Under the pieces are notes generated by a model. It searched no databases and had not been told where the DNA came from. It saw only the letters and a program-made list of their open reading frames with translations. From NCBI GenBank assembly GCA_964432205.1, contig CAYSMK010000002.1, positions 1-64,000 on the forward strand: 64,000 nt of DNA. The letters are read 5' to 3'. Source of the DNA: Geomobilibacter sp964432205 (GTDB lineage Bacteria > Desulfobacterota > Desulfuromonadia > Geobacterales > DSM-12255). Shown in pieces: positions 15,014 through 22,701 of the stretch (its first letter is position 1; each line of letters starts with the position of its first letter). Both the position numbers and the translations under genes were made by a program.

Positions 15014-16554
15014 AGAAGAAGCCGATTATCGGCAGGCAGCTATTCGATATTGTCACATCGGGTATGTACGATAACCCTCTGATGATCTACCGGGAGTATA
15101 TCCAGAACTCCGTTGATTCCATTGACCTTGCCGTTGCAAGCGGGCTTGTCAGCCAAGAGTCCGGCCATATTGCCATCACACTCAGAGGTCATGACCGTTC
15201 AATAATCATAGAGGACAACGGCCAGGGGCTTGATAACGACATCGCCCATGGCATCCTGACAAATCTGGGTTGTAGCCCGAAGGAAGGGACAAGTCAGCGC
15301 GGCTTTCGCGGCATCGGCAGACTTGGCGGCTTGGCGTATTGTGATGAACTTGTTTTCGAGACGCGCTCCCAGGGTGATGACTTCGTTTCCGTGGTTCGCT
15401 GGAATCGGAAAGAGTTCGATGCCATAGCCGCTGACTCAAGGAAAAACATTACCCTTTCCGAAATGATTCAGGCCGTGGCAAGCCTTGACTATGAGGACCC
15501 GACCGCAGAAACGCCTGCTCATTTCTTCAGGGTGACGCTGCGCAACGTCCACCGCTTCCATTCAGACATGCTGATGAACCTTAAAGCGGTTCATGACTAT
15601 CTTGCCCATAGCGCGCCGGTCCCATACAACCGGCAGACCTTTTCCCATGCCGAAGCGCTTGAAACCTACCTTGCAAAGACCGCTGATTTTCGCTGCTACC
15701 AGATACGGGTAAACGACCGTCAAGTATTCAGGCCCTATGCCGACGAAATCAAACTGTCCGTCAGCAGTTCAGACCATATTCAGTCAATAGAATTTTTTCA
15801 GTTCACGGCCGCCGATTCCAGCCTAATTGCCCTTGGATGGTACGCCAAGACGCAATTCCTCGCGACACTGCCGTCAGCCTTGAACGTCAAGGGCATCCGG
15901 GTACGGCAGGGTAATATCGAGGTGGGCGGAGAACATTTCCTTGATGACAAGTTTTCGGAGCCGCGCTTTTCCGGCTGGCAGATCGGCGAAATCCATGTGG
16001 TCGATAATGCGCTGAAGCCAAACGCACGGCGGGACGGTTTCGAACACACACCAAATTTTGAACGCTTCCTGGAGCAGACGCATGCACTGGGCCGACACTT
16101 GAGCAGTGCATGCCGGAAATCATCGAACGCACGAATCGCCAGCGCCAGAATTCAGGGCACACTTGAACAGTTGGAAAAGCTCTTTGAAAACCCTCTGACC
16201 TACGTTGACGAAGAGCACTACATGAAGGCTGTCGAAGGTTCCCGCGCCATTTTGCAGAGCATAGAGAAAATTTCTCTGAAAGGCATTTCAGAAGACCTGA
16301 CAAAACGGCTGGATGTCGCAAAAGGAAAGTTGGCGGGATACAACCACAAACCGGTACTGCTTGAGCATGTTCTTGACAGAAGAAAGCTGAGACGCCTTGA
16401 CCAGAAGGAGCTACTAAGACATGTAGCGAATACAATTATCGCTAACTTCAACACCAGCAAATCCGCAGAGGACATGCTCCAACAGGTGTTTGCCGACTTC
16501 ACCAAACCAACATTTTCCAACCATAAATTACAGGTGCACCCACACAATACGTAA
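14989..16554 (+). CDS. Hsp90/GHKL-type ATPase
   Basis: A 521-residue protein with the Bergerat ATP-binding fold: YREYIQNSVDSIDLA (Glu36, Asn40), IIIEDNGQGLD (Asp76, Gly78, Gly80) and GFRGIGRLGGLAYCDELVFET (105-125), in the spacing of HSP90-like ATPases. No histidine-kinase H-box is visible, so it is a chaperone- or GyrB-like switch rather than a kinase. The C-terminal half is unassigned. ATG 14989 is chosen over an upstream in-frame codon at 14929 because it begins the conserved region and has GAGG upstream; it overlaps the radical SAM gene by 25 bp. GHKL ATPases are frequent motors or sensors in bacterial defence operons. Confidence 0.85.
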   Translation: MARVVSEIEKKPIIGRQLFDIVTSGMYDNPLMIYREYIQNSVDSIDLAVASGLVSQESGHIAITLRGHDRSIIIEDNGQGLDNDIAHGILTNLGCSPKEGTSQRGFRGIGRLGGLAYCDELVFETRSQGDDFVSVVRWNRKEFDAIAADSRKNITLSEMIQAVASLDYEDPTAETPAHFFRVTLRNVHRFHSDMLMNLKAVHDYLAHSAPVPYNRQTFSHAEALETYLAKTADFRCYQIRVNDRQVFRPYADEIKLSVSSSDHIQSIEFFQFTAADSSLIALGWYAKTQFLATLPSALNVKGIRVRQGNIEVGGEHFLDDKFSEPRFSGWQIGEIHVVDNALKPNARRDGFEHTPNFERFLEQTHALGRHLSSACRKSSNARIASARIQGTLEQLEKLFENPLTYVDEEHYMKAVEGSRAILQSIEKISLKGISEDLTKRLDVAKGKLAGYNHKPVLLEHVLDRRKLRRLDQKELLRHVANTIIANFNTSKSAEDMLQQVFADFTKPTFSNHKLQVHPHNT

Positions 16555-16658
16555 TCGCCACCACGTAACCGTTATCCACAATAAACTCCAGATAGTTTTA
16601 ACGGTTGACCAATTGCCAAGACGCACCCGATACGCCGGATAGGTAGGCAGGTTATCGA

Positions 16659-16964
16659 TCATTGCTCGACTTCCCAATATCCTCCCTTATCCGGCCCGAT
16701 ACGACGAAGCCGCTCCGCTTTCTTAAGTCCATCGATATTCTTTTTAACAGCTCTATCGGATATTTTCAGTAGTTCAGCCAACTCCTTGATGGTGATATTC
16801 GGATTTTCAGAAATGAGCTCAATAATTTTCTGGGAACTTTTCTGGGAACTTTTCTGGGAACTGCTGTTCTCGTCATACCCCGCCCCCACCTGCCGGCGTT
16901 GACTGCGCTGTCGGCTCCTCGGTCGCCCATTTCTTCGGTGGGCCAGGCTCGGTAATTCCGTCAC
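16659..16964 (-). pseudogene. Winged-helix protein C-terminal fragment
   Basis: Residues ~38-101 (QKIIELISENPNITIKELAE and the following ISDRAVKKNIDGLKKA) form the winged-helix tail found at the end of AlbA- and Fic-type ATP-binding/transcription proteins, ending GPDKGGYWEV. The catalytic N-terminal part is missing. In its place are three SSQK units (the DNA repeats TTCCCAGAAAAG) and an Arg-rich stretch produced by a dispersed repeat (16889-16925). I judge it a broken remnant. Confidence 0.55.
16889..16925. repeat. Dispersed repeat, degenerate copy
   Basis: It shares CCTGCCGGCGTTGACTGCG, then, after a 1-bp difference, TGTCGGCTCCTCG (GTCGGCTCCTCG conserved) with 17141-17180. It occupies the junk N-terminal part of the winged-helix remnant. 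Confidence 0.6.
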
Positions 16965-16985
16965 TAAACTGACTGAACTTATTTC

Positions 16986-18329
16986 TCAGTACATAAACCC
17001 AAACAGCCACAGCGGCAACTTGTTCCTGAAACCGACCTCTATATCATCCGCCACCACAAAGCCGTCCTCAACACCGCTGATCTGCCGGAAGCCCTTCCCC
17101 TTGCCGCCGATCTCGAAGGTAAACGAATCCGCCTTCGAGCGCCTGCCGGCGTTGACTGCGTCGTCGGCTCCTCGACGTACCGACGCGTACGCCTGCGTCG
17201 CCTCCTCCTTGTCGCCTTGGCAGGCACCCGAACTCGAATTCGTCCGCCAGGGTGTGACGATGAAATCCCCCCGACCTGACAACTCGACAGTGCTTTCAAT
17301 CAACTGCGGGTGAATGGTGCTGGCGTTCCTGATCTGGTTGACGAAAAACAGTTCCCGCAGCGAACCGGTGTTTACCTCATCGGCAATGGCAAACATGAGG
17401 TTGCTGTTCTCCAGCAGGATCTTTTCCGGCTTGGTCAGCACCTCGTGGCCTCGTCCCTGTGACCTGACCAGGTTCAGCAAACGGGCATCCTGCAACTTCT
17501 CCAGGTATTCGTACAAACGAGGGCGGGAAATATCCGTCGCCTCGGCCAGCTTGGCAATATTGGGGACGAATGGTACGCCTGTTGACAACAGATACAGAAG
17601 CTTTTTAATCTTCGAAACCTGCCGGGGTTCGATCCGGTTCACGAAGGGAAGATCCACTTCGAGGATATGGTTGATGACCTCCCGGACCTTGAGCTTGTAA
17701 TAGGATTCGCCTTCGAGGAAAAAGGGGTAGTAACCACCCTGGAGATAATCCCTAAACTGGCGCAGCGGCTTGATCTCGTTGCAGATGTCACCGGCAATCC
17801 GCTGATGGTCGGCAAGGATCTCCTCCAGCGTGTAGGACGGATATACCTTGTCGAGAGTGAAGTTGACGTATTCCCGGAGTGACAGGCCGTGAAGATTGAA
17901 GATGATGGCCCTACGGGAAAGGTCTGCCTTCTGCTTGCTGATCTGCAGGAGGCTGGAACCGGAGAAGACCACCTTCAGGTCGGGGAAGGAATCGTACATG
18001 GCCTTGACGTGCACGGACCAGTCCGGGTACTTGTGGACTTCGTCCACCATTAGCACTTCGCCACCCAGTTGGTGGAACTCACGGGCAAACTCGAACAGGT
18101 CATGGGCCTGGAAGAAAGGGCTGTCCACGGAGATATAGAGCGCCCTGTCCGTGGCACCGTAGCGATCCCTGACATGCTGGAGCATCAGGGTCGTCTTCCC
18201 TGTGCCCCGTGCTCCAAGAATGCCGATGCAGCGTTCATTCCAGTCGATACGGTCGTAGAGATACCGTTTCGTCCGGCTTACTGACTCGATTAACCGTTGC
18301 TGCTCCCTGAAAAAATTTTCCATTGCCAT
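16986..18329 (-). CDS. AAA ATPase with DUF4143 domain, carrying an in-frame repeat insertion
   Basis: A 447-residue protein of the archaeal-type AAA_14/DUF4143 family: Walker A GARGTGKTTLM (about 39-49), Walker B EVLMVDEVHKYP (about 90-101), sensor VVFSGSSLLQ, a winged-helix segment LAEATDISRPRLYEYLEKL and a C-terminal DUF4143 nuclease-like region ending in KADSFTFEIGGKGKG. Residues ~360-397 (NSSSGACQGDKEEATQAYAS and following) do not fit the family and are encoded by a dispersed repeat (17141-17250) inserted without breaking the frame. The function of these ATPases is poorly known. Start ATG 18329; no strong ribosome site. Confidence 0.82.
   Translation of the reverse strand: MAMENFFREQQRLIESVSRTKRYLYDRIDWNERCIGILGARGTGKTTLMLQHVRDRYGATDRALYISVDSPFFQAHDLFEFAREFHQLGGEVLMVDEVHKYPDWSVHVKAMYDSFPDLKVVFSGSSLLQISKQKADLSRRAIIFNLHGLSLREYVNFTLDKVYPSYTLEEILADHQRIAGDICNEIKPLRQFRDYLQGGYYPFFLEGESYYKLKVREVINHILEVDLPFVNRIEPRQVSKIKKLLYLLSTGVPFVPNIAKLAEATDISRPRLYEYLEKLQDARLLNLVRSQGRGHEVLTKPEKILLENSNLMFAIADEVNTGSLRELFFVNQIRNASTIHPQLIESTVELSGRGDFIVTPWRTNSSSGACQGDKEEATQAYASVRRGADDAVNAGRRSKADSFTFEIGGKGKGFRQISGVEDGFVVADDIEVGFRNKLPLWLFGFMY
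17141..17250. repeat. Dispersed repeat inserted in frame in an ATPase gene
   Basis: GC-rich sequence with internal symmetry around GACGTACCGACGCGTACG. Its first ~40 bp match 16889-16925. On the minus strand it reads GGCGACAAGGAGGAGGCGAC, then GCAGGCGTACG, a pattern I associate with abundant Geobacter repeats (recollection, not checked). Confidence 0.55.
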
Positions 18330-18370
18330 CCACCACTATTAGTGTAAATCTCATTTTACATAATGGTGGT
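18330..18370. promoter_or_regulatory. Nested inverted repeat upstream of the AAA ATPase
   Basis: CCACCA...TGTAAA-N6-TTTACA...TGGTGG gives two nested arms covering the bases just before the ATPase start. It may be an operator or a small palindromic element. A -10-like TTTACATAAT lies inside. Inferred from symmetry alone. Confidence 0.35.
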
Positions 18371-18409
18371 AATAATGCAACGGCTCTGTGCAAAGTAGGC
18401 CGTTTTACA

Positions 18410-18443
18410 TAAAAAATGGGCTAACTGTAACAGCTAACCCATT
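18410..18443 (-). terminator. Terminator of the methyltransferase/tadA unit
   Basis: On the minus strand the stem AATGGGTTAGC / GTTAGCCCATT with a TGTTACA loop is followed by TTTTTT, 26 bp after the methyltransferase stop. Confidence 0.75.
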
Positions 18444-18468
18444 GGATTGATGTGCCGGGCTAAGACAT

Positions 18469-19485
18469 CTATGGCTTGGCAATCTCCGGCACCCTGCCGG
18501 CAATCACCCCGGCACCGTTGGGGAGCTCGATGGGGAGCCGGTGTACGTCACTGGCGCCGGCCGTGCGCAGCATCTCCGTCAGCTCCCCCTGGGAGTAGGA
18601 CTGGCCGGCAGGCGTTCCCAGCAGCATGTTCAGGGAGAAGAGAGCCGGGAAGAGCGGCCCGTCCTTGCTGTCGTCAAGGATGAACTCCTGGATCAGGATC
18701 AGCCCGCCCGGTTCCAGGGCGGCCACCGCCTTTTCCAGGATGATCGCACACCCTGCCCTGTCCTCGCTGTGGAGGATGTGGGAAAGCCACGCCACATCGA
18801 AGCGCCCCTCGATCCCCTGGGCGATGAAGTCGCCGTCCGTAAACGCGATCCGGTCAGAGAGCCCGAAACGGGCAATGGTCTTTTCGGCAAAGGGCCTGGT
18901 GGAGGGGAGATCGTAGACAACGGCGGTCAGATCGGGGTTCTGCTGGCAGAAGTGGATGGCATAGGTGCCCGGTCCGCCACCCAGGTCGAGCAGCCGTTGC
19001 CGGCCGGAGAGGTCAATCTGCGGCACGATGCGGGGGGCCAGCTGCATGGCCAGGTTGAACATCCCCATCTCGAAGCTCTCCCTGGCCTCCGCATCATCCC
19101 CGTGGGAAATCCGCTCCCCTAGCGGACCGCCGCTTCGCACCGACTCGTCGAGCTTCGCCCAGCCCGCCATCAGGTGGTGATGGTGACGGATGATGTACCC
19201 CAGATAACCGGGCGCGGTGCGGGACAGATACTCGGCACTGAAGGGTGATGCGCTGAAGGACTCACCACGCTTCTCCAGCAGCCCGAGGGCGGCCAGGGCG
19301 TCAAGGAGCATGGCCAGGCCACGGCCATCGCAGGAGAGACGCGCGGCCAGCTCCTGCGCCGTGTGCGGCCGCTCGGCCAAGGGGGTGAAAAGGTCCAACT
19401 CCACACCGGCATGCAGGGCGCAGGCGCTCCAGTAGCCGCCCGACAGCTGCAGCAGGTCGGCGGGTGTCCAGACTGTCTTTTCCAT
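18469..19485 (-). CDS. SAM-dependent O-methyltransferase-like protein
   Basis: A 338-residue protein. The N-terminal ~95 residues form a winged-helix dimerisation domain (TAQELAARLSCDGRGLAMLL...LGLLEKRGESFSAS) as in plant-type and antibiotic O-methyltransferases. The SAM motif I is RLLDLGGGPGTYAIHF, followed by LTAVVYDLPST and FDVAWLSHILHSE. Substrate unknown. ATG at 19485 is used because GAGGAGGAAG sits just before it; an in-frame TTG at 19503 is weaker. It follows tadA with an 18-bp gap, so both are probably on one transcript. Confidence 0.85.
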   Translation of the reverse strand: MEKTVWTPADLLQLSGGYWSACALHAGVELDLFTPLAERPHTAQELAARLSCDGRGLAMLLDALAALGLLEKRGESFSASPFSAEYLSRTAPGYLGYIIRHHHHLMAGWAKLDESVRSGGPLGERISHGDDAEARESFEMGMFNLAMQLAPRIVPQIDLSGRQRLLDLGGGPGTYAIHFCQQNPDLTAVVYDLPSTRPFAEKTIARFGLSDRIAFTDGDFIAQGIEGRFDVAWLSHILHSEDRAGCAIILEKAVAALEPGGLILIQEFILDDSKDGPLFPALFSLNMLLGTPAGQSYSQGELTEMLRTAGASDVHRLPIELPNGAGVIAGRVPEIAKP

Positions 19486-19503
19486 GGCTTCCTCCTCTTT
19501 CAA

Positions 19504-20010
19504 CTAGCTGGCCGCTTCCCGCTCCGCCTTTTTCTGCCGGCGGAGCTCCCTGAAAAAGCTGCTCAGGATGCCGGAGCATTCCTCTTCGCGGACCCGTGGG
19601 GTAACAATAACGGCGTGGTTGAATCGCCGGTCGTTGGTCAGATCGTACAGGGAACCGGCTGCCCCGGCCTTGGGGTCGAAGCAGCCGAAGACCAGCCGCT
19701 CGATCCGCGCCAGCAGAATCGCCCCCATGCACATCGGGCACGGCTCCAGGGTGACATAGAGGGTCGTGCCGGTGAGTCGCCAGCTCTTCAGCCTTCCGGC
19801 GGCCCGGCGGATCGCCAGCAGCTCGGCATGGGCGCACGGGTCGTTCTTCGCCTCCCGCTGGTTGAAGCCGCGGGCAATGACAACGCCGTCCTTCACCAGG
19901 ACCGCCCCGATCGGCACCTCGCGCCGCTCCCCTGCCCTGGCAGCCTGGGCGAGCGCCTTGTCCATCCAGTAGAGATCGTCCCGTATGACCTGCTTTTTCT
20001 CCCGTGCCAT
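19504..20010 (-). CDS. tadA: tRNA-specific adenosine deaminase
   Basis: A 168-residue cytidine/adenosine deaminase-fold protein with zinc motifs HAELLAIR (His-Ala-Glu) and PCPMCMGAI (PCxxC). TadA converts A34 to inosine in tRNA-Arg(ACG), allowing decoding of CGU, CGC and CGA. The Zn ligands and catalytic Glu are all present and the length is typical. TadA, rather than a generic deaminase, is favoured by the FGCFDPKAGAAGSL region. The methyltransferase gene follows downstream on the same strand. Confidence 0.92.
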   Translation of the reverse strand: MAREKKQVIRDDLYWMDKALAQAARAGERREVPIGAVLVKDGVVIARGFNQREAKNDPCAHAELLAIRRAAGRLKSWRLTGTTLYVTLEPCPMCMGAILLARIERLVFGCFDPKAGAAGSLYDLTNDRRFNHAVIVTPRVREEECSGILSSFFRELRRQKKAEREAAS

Positions 20011-20127
20011 TGTCCGTGCCTTATAGCATACCAGCCTCCAGCGGACAAGGATGATCCTGTGTCATTTTGCCGGCAATTGTGATAGGTAGTTACGTAATCG
20101 AAAGGCTCATTTTCCCGGGAGGTTGTT

Positions 20128-20379
20128 ATGAAAATCCGCAAGCAGATCCTCGACTTCGAGTACAGTGAGGTGCTCGACACCAAGACCCGCGAACTGATCC
20201 GGGTCGGCTGCGCCGTGGCAGTCGGCTGTCCCACCTGACTGAAGAAGCACTTCGCGGTCGCGAAGAGCGCCGGCGCTACGGAAGAGGAACTGAAGGAGGC
20301 CATGGCCTACGGGATCATCGCGCCGTCAGGCCGGGCCAAGAATTTCGTCATGAACATGATGGAGGAGCTTGACTGGTAG
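20128..20379 (+). CDS. AhpD-like selenoprotein with in-frame TGA (Sec)
   Basis: Reading through TGA at 20236-20238 gives an 83-residue protein, MKIRKQILDF...VGCAVAVGCPT-U-LKKHFAVAKSAGATEEELKEAM...AKNFVMNMMEEL. This matches the carboxymuconolactone-decarboxylase/AhpD fold, where a CxxC thiol pair does redox chemistry. Here the second Cys is replaced by selenocysteine (Cys34-x-x-Sec37). A SECIS-like hairpin follows the TGA. ATG 20128 has GGGAGG upstream. The downstream half keeps the frame and family similarity, so this is not a simple nonsense mutation. The next gene (MATE exporter) starts 2 bp after the stop. Confidence 0.85.
20239..20268 (+). promoter_or_regulatory. Bacterial SECIS element candidate
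   Basis: The stem CTTCGC / GCGAAG (20250-20255, 20260-20265) closes a GGTC loop whose first G lies 18 nt after the UGA. Bacterial SECIS hairpins place a loop with G at similar distance, where SelB binds (fdhF has an AGGUCU loop). Confidence 0.7.
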
Positions 20380-20380
20380 C

Positions 20381-21748
20381 ATGACCGCAGCGGCACTCAA
20401 AAGCATACGTAACCGGCTGGTGGGCAACCCGGGAAAGCCGGTCTCCATCCGGCGGGACGTGGTGAACCTCTCCCTGCCGGTCCTCCTCTCTTCCCTCCTG
20501 CAACGGCTGGTCTCCATCGTCGACATCTTCCTGGTCGGCGGCGTCGGGGCAGCCGCCATTGCCGCCGTCGGGCTGGGACAGCTGCTGGTCTTTGTCGTCA
20601 TGACGGTATTCTGGGGGCTTTCCACCGGCACCACCGTGGTCATCGCCCAGCTGTGGGGTGCCGGGCGCCGCCGGGATGCCCGGCGGGCCGCCTTTGCCGC
20701 ACTCCTCGTCTGTGCCGTCATGGCCGCTCTGGCCACGGTAGTCGGCTGCCGCTACGGCGCCGACCTGGCGCGTCTGATGGGGGCCAGTGACGAGGTGATG
20801 GCACATGCCGACACCTATATCCGGCTGGTCTTCCTCTGGTTCGCCTTTACTGCCGGGCTCAACATCCTGTCCGGGATCATGCACGGCATCGGCGATACCC
20901 GCACCCCCATGACCGGCGTACTGCTGCTGAACATCCTCCATGTGGCCATCGCCTGGCCGCTCATCTACGGCCTGTTCGGCATCCCCCCCCTCGGGGTCAT
21001 CGGCGCGGCCTACGCCATCAACATCTCGGAATGCCTGGCCTTTTTCTATCTGCTCTGGCAGGCGCTTCGCCACCGCTACCTGACTATCGGCCGGCCCGAC
21101 TTCGCCCTGGCCCGCCGGATCTGGCAGGTCGGCTACCCGGTGGCCCTGGAGCGGGTAGCCCAGCAGTCCGGCCAGCTTCTCTACTCCAAGTTCATCATCG
21201 GTTACGGTACCGCGGCCTATGCGGCCCACCAGGTCGGTCTTTCCATCGAGTCGCTCTCGTTCATGCCCGGCGCGGGGATGGGGATCGCCGCCGCTACCCT
21301 TATGGGACAGGCCCTGGGGGCGCGCAAGCTGCGCCGGGCGCGGATCAGCCACCGGGAGGCACTCCGCCTGGCAGTGCTGGTGATGGGGATCATGGCGCTC
21401 CTGTTCCTTGCCTTTCCCCACCTGCTCATGGCCCTGTTCACCACCGACCAGGCGGTCATCGACAAGGGATGCATCTTTCTCCGGATGGTCGCCTTTGCCC
21501 AGCTGCCGCTCGCCGTATCCTTCGTCTATGCCGGGAGCCTGCGGGGGACCGGCGACACCTTCTATGTCTTCATCGTCACCCTGCTGAGCATGTGGGGGGT
21601 AAGGGTGCTGCTGGCCTGGGTAGTCAGTTCCCTCCTCCATCTCTCCCTCTATGCGGTCTGGGGGGTCTTCGTGATCGACTGGTTCGTCCGTGCCGCTGCC
21701 TTTGCCTGGCGCTACCAGCGCCGCGACCTGCACGCGATAACGCTTTGA
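20381..21748 (+). CDS. MATE-family multidrug/sodium antiporter
   Basis: A 455-residue inner-membrane protein with about 12 hydrophobic segments in two related halves. Typical MATE features include VNLSLPVLLSSLLQRLVSIVDIFLVG, GIGDTRTPM and the C-terminal half repeat FVYAGSLRGTGDTFYV. These exporters expel cationic drugs or metabolites using Na+ or H+ gradients. ATG 20381 follows GGAGGAG at 13 nt; a TTG at 20369 is too close to that ribosome site. It is probably co-transcribed with the selenoprotein. Confidence 0.92.
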   Translation: MTAAALKSIRNRLVGNPGKPVSIRRDVVNLSLPVLLSSLLQRLVSIVDIFLVGGVGAAAIAAVGLGQLLVFVVMTVFWGLSTGTTVVIAQLWGAGRRRDARRAAFAALLVCAVMAALATVVGCRYGADLARLMGASDEVMAHADTYIRLVFLWFAFTAGLNILSGIMHGIGDTRTPMTGVLLLNILHVAIAWPLIYGLFGIPPLGVIGAAYAINISECLAFFYLLWQALRHRYLTIGRPDFALARRIWQVGYPVALERVAQQSGQLLYSKFIIGYGTAAYAAHQVGLSIESLSFMPGAGMGIAAATLMGQALGARKLRRARISHREALRLAVLVMGIMALLFLAFPHLLMALFTTDQAVIDKGCIFLRMVAFAQLPLAVSFVYAGSLRGTGDTFYVFIVTLLSMWGVRVLLAWVVSSLLHLSLYAVWGVFVIDWFVRAAAFAWRYQRRDLHAITL

Positions 21749-21758
21749 CAGGCGGCTG

Positions 21759-21893
21759 GCACCACGAAGGCACAAAGGACACAAAGAATTCGCCAGGACA
21801 GTTAGCAGAGTGCACCCTCAGAACCGACCATTTCTGCGAAGTATGTCGTGAATTCTCTCGCCTTACTTCGTGACCTTCGTGTCTTTGTGGTGA
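21759..21893. repeat. Long inverted repeat, CACCACGAAGG type
   Basis: The left arm CACCACGAAGGCACAAAGG and the right arm CTTCGTGTCTTTGTGGTG pair over ~27 bp around a ~75-bp centre. A diverged element of the same kind lies at 61351-61476. Confidence 0.7.
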
Positions 21894-21914
21894 ACTGAAG
21901 CCTTAGACGCAAGA

Positions 21915-21936
21915 AAGGCGGGGGTGTCCCCGCCTT
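21915..21936 (-). terminator. Hairpin terminator after the DUF1318-like gene
   Basis: AAGGCGGGG / CCCCGCCTT with a GTGT loop lies about 50 bp after the stop of the minus-strand gene at 21985. The T run is short (TTTCTT). Confidence 0.5.
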
Positions 21937-21984
21937 CGCCTGTGTCCCGAGGTTCTTTCGTTCCTTTTTCCTCGTTCCCCGTTC

Positions 21985-22668
21985 CTATTTCTGTACCCAC
22001 CGCCCGTTGGGGAGCTGAATCCACCACCCGGCCCGCGCCCCGTCCTGCTTGGTTGCCGCGTAGGTGGCAGCAGCCTTTCCCAGCACCTGCTTTACCCCGG
22101 CATCGGTCACCGGCTGCCGGTTTACCTTGAGGATCGCCTTGGCCATGCCGGTTATGACCGCTTTGCGGTTTTCGTTCTCGGCCTTGACCAGTTCGTCCTG
22201 GCCTGCCGCTTTGGCCTTGTCGCGGATGGAGACCAGCCCCTGATTGGTTTCGCCCACCGCCCCGCTGTCGCGCAGCCGGTTCAGCTCGGGCAGCCGCTTG
22301 TTCATCTCCTCATACGCCTTGAGCACCTCCGGCATGCTGGACAGTTCAACGGCCAGTTCATCCGCTACGTTCGCCTCGGCCGCAAACGCCGCTGCCACCA
22401 GCGAGATGTGGGGCAGCAGGCGACTCTGGGGTTTGGGCGTCTCCGGGGTCTCACCCGCCGGCGGCGCGGGGACCGGCTGCGCCGGTTCCTGATCCGTGGC
22501 GCCCTTGCCGTTCCCCTGCTTGAGCAGCATGTCGTCGAGCGACTTGTAGGCCTGCTTCACATCCTTTTCCGGGAAGTAGACGTTCACCGTGATGATGGCG
22601 CAGGCGGCCAGCAGTCCACAGACGGCGGCGATCGACAGTTTCAGCCAGTTTCGGTGTGGTGCGTGCAT
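21985..22668 (-). CDS. YdbL/DUF1318-family envelope protein
   Basis: A 227-residue protein with an N-terminal hydrophobic segment LSIAAVCGLLAACAIITVNVYFP that looks like a lipoprotein or membrane-anchor signal. A Pro-rich linker (about 60-85) follows, then a DUF1318-type domain: SGAVGETNQGLVSIRDK, and ENRKAVITGMAKAILKVNRQ. Family members are periplasmic, often near YnbE/YdbH-type genes with a proposed role in outer-membrane lipid traffic; that role is from other organisms. The end WWIQLPNGRWVQK is unusual. It follows a glycine-zipper lipoprotein gene on the same strand. Confidence 0.75.
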   Translation of the reverse strand: MHAPHRNWLKLSIAAVCGLLAACAIITVNVYFPEKDVKQAYKSLDDMLLKQGNGKGATDQEPAQPVPAPPAGETPETPKPQSRLLPHISLVAAAFAAEANVADELAVELSSMPEVLKAYEEMNKRLPELNRLRDSGAVGETNQGLVSIRDKAKAAGQDELVKAENENRKAVITGMAKAILKVNRQPVTDAGVKQVLGKAAATYAATKQDGARAGWWIQLPNGRWVQK

Positions 22669-22701
22669 TGTTAGCTCCTTTTCGCTCTTCTCCCGCTTGA
22701 C

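Noticed and set aside
20236..20238. TGA as a disabling nonsense mutation
   Set aside because: The frame and family-like sequence continue, the TGA falls at the redox Cys position and a SECIS-like hairpin follows; selenocysteine is the better reading.
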